From Actinomycetota bacterium (GTDB taxonomy: Bacteria; Actinomycetota; Thermoleophilia; Solirubrobacterales; Solirubrobacteraceae), in contig VAWK01000021.1 in assembly GCA_005885515.1 (NCBI GenBank), forward strand, positions 1,786-47,456: a stretch of 45,671 bases of DNA, read 5' to 3'. Position 1 is the first letter of the stretch. Every line of letters begins with the position of its first letter. Shown piece after piece: positions 33,207 through 41,878 of the stretch. A program made the position numbers and the translations under genes. Below the pieces are notes generated by a model. That model made no database searches. It had not been told where the DNA came from and saw only the letters and a program-made list of their open reading frames with translations.

Positions 33207-34652
33207 TCAGAAGCCGGGGTTCGTCTTGACGCGCTTTCGGTCGGACTCGTGCATCGGACCCTTGATGCGGAGCGTCTCCAGGGCTCGCGCGATGTCGGCG
33301 CCGAGAGCTGTCGTGAGCGAGTGGCCGAGCGACTCCTTGACGAGCACACGCATGATCTTCACGTGTTCGGCGTCCGGCGGCAGCGTGTAGGCGGGCACCA
33401 TCCACCCGCGCTCGGCCGCGAGCTGCGCGGCCACGTCGAACTCGTCATAGGCATGTTCGCCGGCGAGTTTGAAGGCAACGAGCGGCAGCTGCTCCTGGTC
33501 CTCGCCGCCGACGATCTCGATGGCTCCTGCCGCGGTGATCTCCTGCGACAGCGCGCGCGCGTTGTACCGGAGCGTCTCCATCACGTAGCGGTAGCCGTCG
33601 TAGCCCAGGCGGGCGAAGTTGTAGTACTGGGCGAGCACCATCGATGCGCCGGTGGAGAAGTTCAGCGTGAACGTCGCGTCGCGCTTGCCGAGGTAGTTCT
33701 CATAGAAGACGAGATCCTCGGGGAGGTCATCCCGCTCGCGAAACACCAGCCAGCCGATGCCCGGATAGACAAGGCCGAACTTGTGCCCTGAGACATTGAT
33801 CGAGCGGACCTGCTCGAGTCGAAAGTCCCACTCGGAGTCGGGGTAGAGAAACGGCCACACGAAGCCGCCGCTGGCCGCGTCGACGTGCAGCGGCACGTCG
33901 AGGCCGCGCTCGTGCTTGATCGCCACGAGGTGGTCGTTGATTCCGCGAATGTCGTCGGCATGTCCGGTGAAGGTGGTGCCCAGGACGACCGCGACGCCGA
34001 TCGTGTTCTCGTCGATGTGCGGTTCGACATCTCCTGGGCCGATCGTGTACTTGTCAGGTTTCAACGGCACGATCCGTGGTTCGACGTCGAAGTAGCGGCA
34101 GAACTTCTCCCATACGACGTGCACGTCGCCGCCGAACACGAGATTCGGCCGGTCGACGCCCTTGTTTTCGGCCTGCATGCGGTGGCGCCACTTCCACTTC
34201 AGCGACAGCGCGCCGAGCATGATCGCCTCGGAGGAGCCCTGCGTGCGCGCGCCGGTCGTCTCGCCGGGAGCATGGAAGAGGTCGGCAAGCATACGTATGC
34301 AGCGCCGCTCGATCTCCGCCGTCTGCGGGTACTCGGCGTGATCGATGAAGTTCACCCGTAAGGTCTCGCCGATGACGCGATCCGCCTCGGGCTCCATCCA
34401 CGTCGTCACGAAGGTCGCGAGATTGTGCGTCGGCAGCCCGTCGAGCACCATCTCCTCTTCGATCAGGCTGGCCGCTTCCTCAGCGGACATGCCCGACTTC
34501 GGCAGTTTGTGGTCCGGCGCGGGCTCGAGCAGGTAGCGCTTGCCGTAGATGCTCGCGCGGGACTCGATCTGCTTCCCCGACGGCTCATGCGACTGCCGCG
34601 TGTGGCTGCGAGCTGCGTCCCGGCCGTCTGGAGGTTGTCGCTCGCGGGCCAC
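33207..34652 (-). CDS. gadB: Glutamate decarboxylase
   Basis: 481 residues of the PLP group II decarboxylases, GadB type. It converts glutamate to GABA and CO2, consuming a proton. Landmarks: TTWMEPEADRVIGET, ARTQGSSEAIMLG, LHVDAASGGF (D258) and SINVSGHKFGLVYPG with cofactor Lys K291; the 33-residue D-to-K spacing equals that of E. coli GadB. GTG 34652 is the only in-frame start ahead of the conserved SIYGKRY segment; TAGACT lies 8 bases upstream (34666-34661), a possible -10. A gadC antiporter is not visible. Codon use looks less GC-biased than the ribosomal block. Confidence 0.94.
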   Translation of the reverse strand: MARERQPPDGRDAARSHTRQSHEPSGKQIESRASIYGKRYLLEPAPDHKLPKSGMSAEEAASLIEEEMVLDGLPTHNLATFVTTWMEPEADRVIGETLRVNFIDHAEYPQTAEIERRCIRMLADLFHAPGETTGARTQGSSEAIMLGALSLKWKWRHRMQAENKGVDRPNLVFGGDVHVVWEKFCRYFDVEPRIVPLKPDKYTIGPGDVEPHIDENTIGVAVVLGTTFTGHADDIRGINDHLVAIKHERGLDVPLHVDAASGGFVWPFLYPDSEWDFRLEQVRSINVSGHKFGLVYPGIGWLVFRERDDLPEDLVFYENYLGKRDATFTLNFSTGASMVLAQYYNFARLGYDGYRYVMETLRYNARALSQEITAAGAIEIVGGEDQEQLPLVAFKLAGEHAYDEFDVAAQLAAERGWMVPAYTLPPDAEHVKIMRVLVKESLGHSLTTALGADIARALETLRIKGPMHESDRKRVKTNPGF

Positions 34653-34756
34653 GCGCGCCGAGTCTACGCCGCCGCGACGGCGCTGGCCGGACTCGTCAGC
34701 GTGGGGCGCATTCGGGCAGCCCAGCAGGATCGAGCCCGAGGTCTGGTGCCATCTCG

Positions 34757-36262
34757 CTACGAGAGTTCGGCGAGCACTTCCTTGGCTGCCCGTTCGCCTG
34801 AGCGCACGGCGCCGTCCATGTAACCGACCCAGAAGTCGGAGGTCTCGGTTCCTGCCCAGTGAATGCGCCCGACGGGCGCTCGCAAGGCGGTGCCGAAGTC
34901 GAGCAGCACGCCGGGCGGCAGCCCGGCGACGGGGTCGCCACGGCTAAAGCGCTCATCCGCCCAACGATTCTCGACGTACTGCAGCGGGTTGCGGGCGCTT
35001 TCGCCGAAATAGTTGGCGAGATTGTCGAGTACCATCTGGCGCCGCTGTTCGGCGGGCAGGCCATACCACGTGCGGGCGTCGGTGCCGCCGATGAAGCCCA
35101 GGAGCACTCCGGGGCTGCCTTCCTTGGGAGTGCTGTCGAACGTCACTCTGACCGGCCCGTTCACGCTGACTGCCTGGCCGGTGAGACCTTCGGTGCGCCA
35201 GAAGGGACGATCGTAGACCGCGTCCACCTTGGCATAAGAGCCCATTGGCGCGCGCTGGGTGAGCTGATCGCGCAGGGCCGGCAACAGAGGTTCGTAGTCG
35301 ATCCGCGCGGCCAGGGCCGGGGGAATCGCCACGATCACCAGTCTTGCGGAGACGTTTACGCCGCTGGCGTTGACTTCTGCGCCCGTGGCATTCTGTGCGA
35401 TCCGCTGCACGGGCGCGTTCAGGACAACGCGGCTGCCGAGCGCGGACGCAACCCTGATCGAGATCAGCTGGCTGCCGCCCACGAAGCGTTCCTGCTGAGC
35501 CCCTTCAGCGGTCTGGAAGTTGCGCTCGAAGGTCCCTTGATTGGTCTCGTTCCCGGAGGCGGCGATGTAGAAGACCGCGTAAAGCAGCGACAGGTCGCGC
35601 GGCTCCTGCCCGAAGACCGCGTCCGTCGCCGTCGCCGCGAGCCGCATGAAGTCGGGGTTGATCTCGTTGGCCTTCAGCCAGGTGTAGAAGGTCTCGCTGT
35701 CCCATTCGACCGCTTCCCGGGCCTGCCACGGCGCCTTCACGTCGATTTCCGTCGCCATCGTGTCGAGCTTCTGGACGATCTGCGCGATGTCCGGCAGGTA
35801 CGCAGGGTCCGGCGGCGCAATGCCGGTGGGGCCGCTCGCGGGGTAGGTGAGGCGGGTCCCGTCCTTCCAATAGACGTTGTTGCCGCTGTTGTAGGTCGGG
35901 AAGGTTTCGACCCCGACCGCCTGCGCCAGGGCCTTGATTCGATCCTGGGTCGGCCCCACGAACTCCGCGCCGGCATCGATATAGGAGCCGCCCGTGATCG
36001 GCCGATTCCAGGTGCGCCCGCCAGCCCGGTCGCGAGCCTCGAGCACGATCACCGAACGACCGGCCGCGGCGATCGCGCGAGCCGCGGTCAAGCCGGCTAG
36101 GCCCGCTCCGACGACGGCGACATCGACCTGCTTAGGAGTCTTCCCGGCGGTCGCCGCACGCGCGCGCGGCGCAGCACCGGAGAGACCCGCAACCGCCGCG
36201 CCGGCAGCCGCCGATCCGATCAGCGTACGCCTGGTAAAGCGCGTGTCGGTCCCGTCGCCCAC
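34757..36262 (-). CDS. Flavin monoamine oxidase-family protein, Tat-exported
   Basis: 501 residues. The N-terminus has a twin-arginine signal, RFTRRTLIGS (RR at 11-12), then a hydrophobic Ala/Gly stretch and a RARA cleavage region. The FAD Rossmann motif is VVGAGLAGLTAARA (GAGLAG 52-57), followed by LEARDRAGGRTW. The C-terminal WAGTETSDFWVGYMDGAVRSGERAA is the second FAD-binding motif of the MAO family. It oxidises an amine to aldehyde with release of peroxide; putrescine or an aromatic amine are the likely classes but not decided. GTG 36262 has AGAAGG 6 bases upstream. It precedes gadB on the same strand by 104 bases. Confidence 0.87.
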   Translation of the reverse strand: MGDGTDTRFTRRTLIGSAAAGAAVAGLSGAAPRARAATAGKTPKQVDVAVVGAGLAGLTAARAIAAAGRSVIVLEARDRAGGRTWNRPITGGSYIDAGAEFVGPTQDRIKALAQAVGVETFPTYNSGNNVYWKDGTRLTYPASGPTGIAPPDPAYLPDIAQIVQKLDTMATEIDVKAPWQAREAVEWDSETFYTWLKANEINPDFMRLAATATDAVFGQEPRDLSLLYAVFYIAASGNETNQGTFERNFQTAEGAQQERFVGGSQLISIRVASALGSRVVLNAPVQRIAQNATGAEVNASGVNVSARLVIVAIPPALAARIDYEPLLPALRDQLTQRAPMGSYAKVDAVYDRPFWRTEGLTGQAVSVNGPVRVTFDSTPKEGSPGVLLGFIGGTDARTWYGLPAEQRRQMVLDNLANYFGESARNPLQYVENRWADERFSRGDPVAGLPPGVLLDFGTALRAPVGRIHWAGTETSDFWVGYMDGAVRSGERAAKEVLAELS

Positions 36263-36450
36263 GCCAACCTTCTCCCCAAGGAGCGGATGCGCGATGCTCC
36301 CCGGTCCCCCGGAGTCCGCACACCATTTACGCGCAGCGTGTACCCCGAATGCGGCCTGCCTAAACCGGCGAAAACGTGCTCACCGCGCAGGCCCGCCCAT
36401 GCGAATGTCGGCTGTCGATCCTGCTTGCGTGCGCCGAGCTGTTCGCGTCG

Positions 36451-37908
36451 CTAGGCCTGCGCCGGAGCTGCCTCGGCGTTCGCCATCTCGACGTGCGCCC
36501 GGCTGTCGCGGGTGCGGATCAGGATGAGAGTCGCAGCGAAGCCCAGCGCGGCGATCACCGCACCACCTAGGAACGCACTCTGGAATCCGTCCGTGAGGGC
36601 GTGCGGCAGCGACGTGCCGCTGGCGATCGCGTGACTGGTTCGCGATGTGGCGATCGTCGAGAGCACGGCTAGGCCAAGCGCGCCGCCGATCTGCTGGGAG
36701 GTGTTGATCAGGCCGCTCGCGAGGCCCTGCTCTCGCGCGTTGACGCCGGACACGGCCGCGATCGTCGAGGTGACGAAGCCGAATCCGAGACCCATTGCCG
36801 CGAGCAGCGAGGGGCCGAGGATGTCGCTGAGGAAGCCGCCGCCGACGGACGCGCGGCTGAACCACAAGAGCCCCGCGGCCACGAACAGCATCCCTGCCGC
36901 GAGAATCGGCTTGAAGCCGAAGCGCGTGACGAGCTGCCCGCCGAGGCCTGCAGCGACGATGATCGTCAGAGCGAGAGGCAGGTAGGAGAGCCCGGCGTGG
37001 ATCGGGCTGTAGCCAAGCACCTGCTGCATGTACAGGGAGATGAAGAAGAACATCGAGAACAATGACGCGCCGAGCATGATCCCGACGACGTTCGCGCCGG
37101 TCAGGGTCCTGAGCCGGAAGATCCGGAAGGGAACCAGGGGTGCCTCTGAGCGCTGCTCGATCGTAACGAAGGCTCCGATCAGGGCCAGCGAGAGCGCGAG
37201 CAGGCTGACGATCTTGGTAGAGCCCCACCCCGCGCTGCTGGCGTCGAGCAGTGTGTAGGCCAGGACCGAGAGCCCCGCCGTGACGCTGACAGCCCCGGCG
37301 GCGTCAAAGTGACGCGTGGTCGACTCGGAGCGGCTCTCGGGAATCAGGCCGGGCGTCAGGGCCAGCGCGACTAGCGACACCGGGACGTTCACCCAAAGCA
37401 CCCATTCCCATCCGAGGCCTTCGGTGAGGATGCCGCCGAGGAGCACGCCTGCGGCCCCCGCGGAGCCCGCGACGGCGCCCCACGCGCCAAGGGCCTTGTT
37501 GCGCTCTGCCCCATCCCTGAACAGGGTGGTGACGATCGACAGGGCGGACGGCGAGATGATCGCGGCGCCCAGGCCCTGAGCTGCGCGCGCGGCGATCAAC
37601 TGGCCCTGGCTGGCGGCGAATCCTGCGGCCAGCGAAGCGACAGCCACGACCATGAGGCCAGCGATGAAGACCCGGCGACGGCCGAGCAGGTCTGCGGCGC
37701 GGCCGCCGAGCAGCAGGAAGCCGCCGAACGCGATCACATACGCGTTGACGACCCACGGAAGGTTCCGCTCGGAGAAGTGGAGCCCCTTGCCGATGCTGGG
37801 CAGGGCGACGTTGACGATCGACGCGTCGAGGACGACGACGAACTGCGCCACGCAGAGCAGGATCAACGCTGTCCACCGGCGCTCCAGATATTGCTGTGTG
37901 GTTCTCAT
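36451..37908 (-). CDS. MFS drug exporter, DHA2 (EmrB/QacA) 14-TM type
   Basis: 485 residues, 14 hydrophobic segments. Motif A is LGGRAADLLGRRRVF (loop 2-3), motif D1 is LDASIVNVALPSIG, and motif C is the GSAGAAGVLLGGILTEGLGWEWVLWVNVP stretch split over helix 5. It is a proton-driven exporter of hydrophobic or cationic compounds. The substrate is not predictable. It is divergent from a TetR gene with 201 bases between containing two matching palindromes, so induction by its substrate through that regulator is likely. Confidence 0.9.
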   Translation of the reverse strand: MRTTQQYLERRWTALILLCVAQFVVVLDASIVNVALPSIGKGLHFSERNLPWVVNAYVIAFGGFLLLGGRAADLLGRRRVFIAGLMVVAVASLAAGFAASQGQLIAARAAQGLGAAIISPSALSIVTTLFRDGAERNKALGAWGAVAGSAGAAGVLLGGILTEGLGWEWVLWVNVPVSLVALALTPGLIPESRSESTTRHFDAAGAVSVTAGLSVLAYTLLDASSAGWGSTKIVSLLALSLALIGAFVTIEQRSEAPLVPFRIFRLRTLTGANVVGIMLGASLFSMFFFISLYMQQVLGYSPIHAGLSYLPLALTIIVAAGLGGQLVTRFGFKPILAAGMLFVAAGLLWFSRASVGGGFLSDILGPSLLAAMGLGFGFVTSTIAAVSGVNAREQGLASGLINTSQQIGGALGLAVLSTIATSRTSHAIASGTSLPHALTDGFQSAFLGGAVIAALGFAATLILIRTRDSRAHVEMANAEAAPAQA

Positions 37909-38003
37909 TTCGAAGGCTCCTTGGCGCTCAGTTGTCTTCCAGCACTTCCAACGTCCAGACGAACAGCAGGCGGAGAAGGGGACAGGTCTGGTACGCTGTA
38001 TTT

Positions 38004-38017
38004 GGAACCTGAGTTCC
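38004..38017. promoter_or_regulatory. Upstream TetR-type operator, GGAAC-N4-GTTCC
   Basis: Inverted repeat with 5-base arms GGAAC (38004-38008) and GTTCC (38013-38017) around CTGA. With the second site it shares the pattern GGAAY-N4-RTTCCG. Centre-to-centre distance to the second site is 36 bases. It lies nearer the exporter gene. Binding by the divergent TetR protein is inferred. Confidence 0.55.
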
Positions 38018-38036
38018 GGTTTCGGTTGGTGACTAT

Positions 38037-38056
38037 AGCGGAATTTCGATTCCGCT
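38037..38056. promoter_or_regulatory. Main TetR-type operator, 8-bp arms
   Basis: A perfect inverted repeat: AGCGGAAT (38037-38044), TTCG, ATTCCGCT (38049-38056). It lies 53 bases before the tetR-like start, between it and the exporter gene. Perfect arms of this length in a divergent intergenic region are typical of TetR-family operators. Confidence 0.75.
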
Positions 38057-38109
38057 TGTAGTTCGGCCGTCGGGGCCGTTCAGGACAATCGCCACAGACG
38101 GACGACCTA

Positions 38110-38745
38110 ATGACGACTGCCACACACAAGCGGCCCGCTTCAGGGGAGGAGCTGGCCGGCGGCCGTCGGGCACTGCGGGCAGATGCACGGCGCAACCACG
38201 AGGCCGTCATCGCGGCCGCCAAGAAGCTGTTCGCGGACCAGGGCCTGGATGCCCAGATGCCCGATGTGGCGAGGAGCGCGAACGTCGGAGTGGGGACTGT
38301 CTACCGGCACTTCCCGACCAAGCACGACCTCATCGCCGCGCTGGTCGCCGAGCGCTTCGAGCGCCTGGCGCAAAAGGCACGTGAGGCTCTGCAGACCGAG
38401 GATGCGTGGGAGGGGATATCCGACTTCATTCGCTTCTGCGCCCAGATCCAGGCCGACGATCGCGGGCTATGCGAGGTGATGGGATCGCGCCCGGACGTGA
38501 TGGACGCCGCGGCGCGCGCGGCTGGACTGCCGGAGCTGTGCGACCGGCTCGTCAAGCGGGCTCAGCGGTCGGGCCAGCTGCGCCGAGACTTGGCCTGGGA
38601 GGACATCCCGATGATCGCCTGCGGGCTTGGACGGATCACTCAGGCGACCGTGGGACCCGCGACCGGCCGCTGGCCGCGACTGGTCGAGATCATCCTCGAC
38701 GGCCTGCGGGCACCCGGGAGCGGGAGGCTGCCGCGCTGTCCCTGA
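38110..38745 (+). CDS. TetR-family transcriptional repressor
   Basis: 211 residues. N-terminal helix-turn-helix (about 25-75): RRNHEAVIAAAKKLFADQG, then MPDVARSANVGVGTVYRHFPTKHDLIAAL, the TetR signature. The C-terminal ligand domain is all helical and resembles the SbtR-like group (FIRFCAQIQADDRGLCEVMG). It likely represses the divergent exporter and itself through the palindromes at 38004-38056. ATG 38110 is taken; the ribosome binding site is weak. The last 10 residues are Arg/Pro-rich. Confidence 0.88.
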   Translation: MTTATHKRPASGEELAGGRRALRADARRNHEAVIAAAKKLFADQGLDAQMPDVARSANVGVGTVYRHFPTKHDLIAALVAERFERLAQKAREALQTEDAWEGISDFIRFCAQIQADDRGLCEVMGSRPDVMDAAARAAGLPELCDRLVKRAQRSGQLRRDLAWEDIPMIACGLGRITQATVGPATGRWPRLVEIILDGLRAPGSGRLPRCP

Positions 38746-38835
38746 CACCGCGAGTCCCCTAGGCGCTCACGGCTGCAACTGCGGCGTCGTGGCTTGTCCC
38801 GACCGGTTTGACGAGGGTCAGCCGCGGTGGCGCGT

Positions 38836-39861
38836 TTACTTGTACGCGATACCAGCGCTGGCCGGACCAGCGAGCGGGAGGCGTTCCACGTCCCTGAAGC
38901 CGACCTCTTTGCACCAGCCAGCGAAGTCAGCGCCGGTGAAGTCGAAGGCATCTCCGAACTCGATCAGCATATTGAGCGACATCAAAAGCCCGAACGCGTT
39001 CTCGCGGCGAGCGTCATCGATCAGGTTCTCGACGACGATGAACGCACCGCCCTCTGGCAGGGCGGCATAGGCAGCCCTGATCAGCTGCATCTTGCGCTCG
39101 AGATTCCAGTCGTGGAGGATCAGCCCCATGGTGATCACGTCGGCCTTCGGCAGGGGGTCGGCGAAGAAGTCACCACCCACCGCACTTACGCGCTCGCTAA
39201 GTCCGGCGGCTTCAATCGTTCGCCTGGCGATCGGCTCGACGACCGGCAGATCGAAGCTCGTGCAGCGCATGTGGGGATGGTGGCCGGCGACGATGATCGA
39301 CAGTTGACCGGTTGCGCCGCCAACGTCGCAGAGAGTTTTGTACCCGGAGAAGTCGAACTTGTCCGCTAGCGCGTTGAACGGCCCGAGCGAGATCCCGGCC
39401 ATCGCGTTCATGAACTGCTCCAGCCTGTCCGGATCGCTGTAGAGTTCGTCGAACACCGGCCTGCCGGTGTGCTTGATCTCGTTCTGGGGCTTTCCATTCT
39501 GCAGGGCCTCGGTGAGGTCGCCCCAGAACCGGTACAGGCGGGCGTTGCTCATCTCGAGGATCCCGCCGATGTAGGCGGGGCTCGTCTTGTCGAGGAATGC
39601 TGCCGTCGCGTTCGTATTGCGATAGAGCGCATCGTTCCCCTCGCCCTCGCGATCGAGCAGTTCGAGGGCGACCAGCGCATCGGGGAAGTCCGGGATCGCA
39701 CGCGCATGCAGCTCGAGCGCCTCGGCGATCTGCGGACCTGTCATCCCGTCGCTGCCAAGCTTGGTGAATAGCTCGAGCTCGACCGCCGACAGGAGCGTCT
39801 TCGAGGCCCAAAATCCCATCCCGACCTGCATGATGTGCGAAGGATCGACTTGCTGGGACAT
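38836..39861 (-). CDS. SAM-dependent O-methyltransferase (plant/CrtF-like, dimeric)
   Basis: 341 residues. N-terminal winged-helix dimerisation domain (about 10-100): GFWASKTLLSAVELELFTKL, MTGPQIAEAL. C-terminal SAM domain: LCDVGGATGQLSIIVAGHHP (SAM loop), FDLPVVEPIARR, GDFFADPLPKADVITMGLILHDW with the conserved HDW catalytic His, and FIVVENLI. These enzymes methylate hydroxyls of polyketides, phenolics or carotenoids. ATG 39861 is chosen because GAGGGAGGG stands just before it; the frame is open to 39960. No biosynthetic cluster surrounds it. Confidence 0.88.
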   Translation of the reverse strand: MSQQVDPSHIMQVGMGFWASKTLLSAVELELFTKLGSDGMTGPQIAEALELHARAIPDFPDALVALELLDREGEGNDALYRNTNATAAFLDKTSPAYIGGILEMSNARLYRFWGDLTEALQNGKPQNEIKHTGRPVFDELYSDPDRLEQFMNAMAGISLGPFNALADKFDFSGYKTLCDVGGATGQLSIIVAGHHPHMRCTSFDLPVVEPIARRTIEAAGLSERVSAVGGDFFADPLPKADVITMGLILHDWNLERKMQLIRAAYAALPEGGAFIVVENLIDDARRENAFGLLMSLNMLIEFGDAFDFTGADFAGWCKEVGFRDVERLPLAGPASAGIAYK

Positions 39862-40167
39862 CCCTCCCTCTCCAACTCTCTGCTCGGCCTGCGCCCGGCG
39901 AGAGTATCCGAGTGGCACGTGCGGTGACGGGCGGTCGCCCGCTGGCCGGGCGAGCGACACCGCCTGGAGATTGCCGTTGCGCGCTTACGGGTAGATATTC
40001 AGGTGTGCAGGGCGTGCCAATGTCAGGCGCCCGACTGCACTGAGCAGGCGGCCAGGCAGACGAGTCGAATAGAGTGGCCATCCGCAATCGTGGAGCCGTC
40101 GCCGACGGTCCCGGATGCTCATAACAGAGAGCGGGATGCTCGCAACGGAAAGAGAAGGTGATCGGCG
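39862..40167. other. Divergent intergenic region between methyltransferase and ABC operon
   Basis: No gene is supported in these 306 bases. Two structured spots are visible: the 14-base palindrome CGGGCG-GT-CGCCCG (39928-39941), and a near-repeat with a 21-base period (40113-40152) just before the ABC operon. Promoters for both flanking operons must lie here, but no clear -35/-10 is recognised. Confidence 0.5.
40113..40152 (+). repeat. Two direct repeats, 21-bp period, upstream of ABC operon
   Basis: Copy 1 is 40113-40131 and copy 2 is 40134-40152. Both open GGATGCTC and continue with AAC-x-GA-x-AG; 15 of 19 positions agree. A period of 21 bases equals two helical turns, so a protein could bind both on one DNA face. 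The second copy ends 15 bases before the start codon of the binding-protein gene. Confidence 0.6.
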
Positions 40168-41814
40168 ATGAGAAGGCTTCGTTCGGCGGGAGTCCTCGGC
40201 AGCGTGCTCGTGCTGGCCCTCGCGATGAGTGCCTGTGGCAAAAGCACGAAAGCCGGCGGGACGGCGACCGTGCTCTTCGGCACAGCGCCCGACTCGCTGG
40301 ATCCGGGCATGGCCTACACAACGCAGGCGCTCGAGCCCGACCAGACCGCCTACATTCCCATGCTCACTTACGCGCACGTGGCCGGCACCGCGGGCGGCAA
40401 GCTCATCCCCGGTCTAGCCACGGCGCTGCCGACGATCTCGGCGGACGGCAAGACGTACACGATGACCATGCGCCACGGTCTCGTCTTCTCCAACGGCCGG
40501 CCGGTCAAGGCCAGCAACTTCACGTACGCCGTCGAACGCGCGCTGAAGATCCCCTGGGGCGGATCGTCGTTCATCACGGACAACGTCGTCGGCTCGGAAG
40601 CCTTCGCCAGTGGCAGCGCGAAGAGCATTTCCGGCATCACCGCCGACGACGCGACCGGCCAGATCACGATCAAGCTGAAAGCGCCCTACGGCGCGTTCGA
40701 CAACGTGCTGGCGTTCCCGTCGTTCGCGCCCGTCCCCAAGGGCACGCCGTTCAAAAACGAACCCACCAACCCACCGCCGGGCGTGGGTCCCTACAAGATC
40801 ACCAACATCGTGCCCAACGTCTCCTACCAGGTGGTCAGGAACCCCTACTGGGCCAAAGAGGCGATTCCGGGCATCCCGTCCGGATCGCTGAACACGATCA
40901 ACGCGAAGATCTCGTCCAACACGACCGCCAACGCCCTGGCGGTCCTGGGCAACTCGGCCGACGTGTTCGACTTCGCCGACACGATCCCGCCGAGCATCCT
41001 CGCACAGGTCCCGAGCAGGGCCTCGGGTCGCTACGAAAAGGTGATCAAAAACTCCACCTACTACTTCTTCATGAACACGAAAACGAAGCCGTTCTCGAGC
41101 GAACTCGCACGACGGGCGGTGATCGTCGGGCTCGACCGCAACGCGATCGCGCGGCTGGGCTCGGGCTTCTTCACCCCCGCGTGCCACCTGCTCCCGCCCG
41201 GGATCATCGGCCATCCCACGGGGCCATGTCCGTACGGCGACCCGACCAAGCCCGAACTCGCCAAGGCCCAGGCGCTGGTCAAGGAATCCGGGATGGCGGG
41301 GACGCCCGTGACCGTGTGGGGCGAGATGCGCTCGCCACGCAGGCAGTTCGTCGACTACTACACGAGCTTCCTCAACCAGATCGGGTTCAAAGCGACCGAG
41401 AAGATCATCGCCGATGCGACGTACTTCCCGACGATCGGCAACCTGAAACTCAACCCGCAGACGGGCTTTGCCGACTGGAACGAAGACTTCCCGAACCCGA
41501 TCGACTTCTACGGCATCCTGATAGCTGGCGACGCGATCCTGCCGACCAACAACCAGAACTTCAGCCAGGTCAACGATCCGGTCATCAACGCCAAGGTAAA
41601 CACGCTCGGCAGCCTGTACAAGGTGCCGACGAGCAGCCTGAGCTCGGTCGCCTCGCAGTGGCAGGCGCTCGACGAATACACGTCCAAGAAGGCTTACACA
41701 GCCGTGTTCGGCTACGCGTCGTTCCCCAAGCTCGCCTCGAACCGACTCGACTTCAGCGCGGCGGTGCTGCATACGGTCTTCGGCTGGGACTGGCTCACCT
41801 TCAAGCTGAAGTAG
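40168..41814 (+). CDS. ABC transporter substrate-binding lipoprotein, peptide/nickel type (family 5)
   Basis: 548 residues. Lipoprotein signal with lipobox LALAMSAC (Cys about 23). The mature part follows the SBP family 5 layout: LFGTAPDSLDPGMAY, the LVFSNGRPVKASNFTYAVERAL block, GVGPYKITNIVPN, and the late RRQFVDYYTSFLNQIGF and GFADWNEDFPNP pieces. It captures peptides or similar solutes outside the membrane and passes them to the permeases encoded downstream. Ligand class is not decidable. AAGG lies about 9 bases before the ATG. A strong hairpin follows the stop. Confidence 0.9.
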   Translation: MRRLRSAGVLGSVLVLALAMSACGKSTKAGGTATVLFGTAPDSLDPGMAYTTQALEPDQTAYIPMLTYAHVAGTAGGKLIPGLATALPTISADGKTYTMTMRHGLVFSNGRPVKASNFTYAVERALKIPWGGSSFITDNVVGSEAFASGSAKSISGITADDATGQITIKLKAPYGAFDNVLAFPSFAPVPKGTPFKNEPTNPPPGVGPYKITNIVPNVSYQVVRNPYWAKEAIPGIPSGSLNTINAKISSNTTANALAVLGNSADVFDFADTIPPSILAQVPSRASGRYEKVIKNSTYYFFMNTKTKPFSSELARRAVIVGLDRNAIARLGSGFFTPACHLLPPGIIGHPTGPCPYGDPTKPELAKAQALVKESGMAGTPVTVWGEMRSPRRQFVDYYTSFLNQIGFKATEKIIADATYFPTIGNLKLNPQTGFADWNEDFPNPIDFYGILIAGDAILPTNNQNFSQVNDPVINAKVNTLGSLYKVPTSSLSSVASQWQALDEYTSKKAYTAVFGYASFPKLASNRLDFSAAVLHTVFGWDWLTFKLK

Positions 41815-41824
41815 GGATGTGGCT

Positions 41825-41851
41825 GGAGGGGCGCGATCGCCGCGCCCCTCC
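41825..41851 (+). promoter_or_regulatory. Intercistronic hairpin after the binding-protein gene
   Basis: An 11-bp perfect stem, GGAGGGGCGCG (41825-41835) with CGCGCCCCTCC (41841-41851), and a 5-base loop. It starts 10 bases after the stop codon and is not followed by a T-run. Such hairpins often stabilise or partly terminate messages so that binding protein is made in excess over permeases. Confidence 0.7.
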
Positions 41852-41878
41852 CAACCCGGGGCCTAGGCTGGACTCGAC

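Noticed and set aside
37777-38061. Plus-strand frame across the exporter start and the TetR operator
   Set aside because: It crosses the regulatory region and mirrors exporter codons; no start site or domain.
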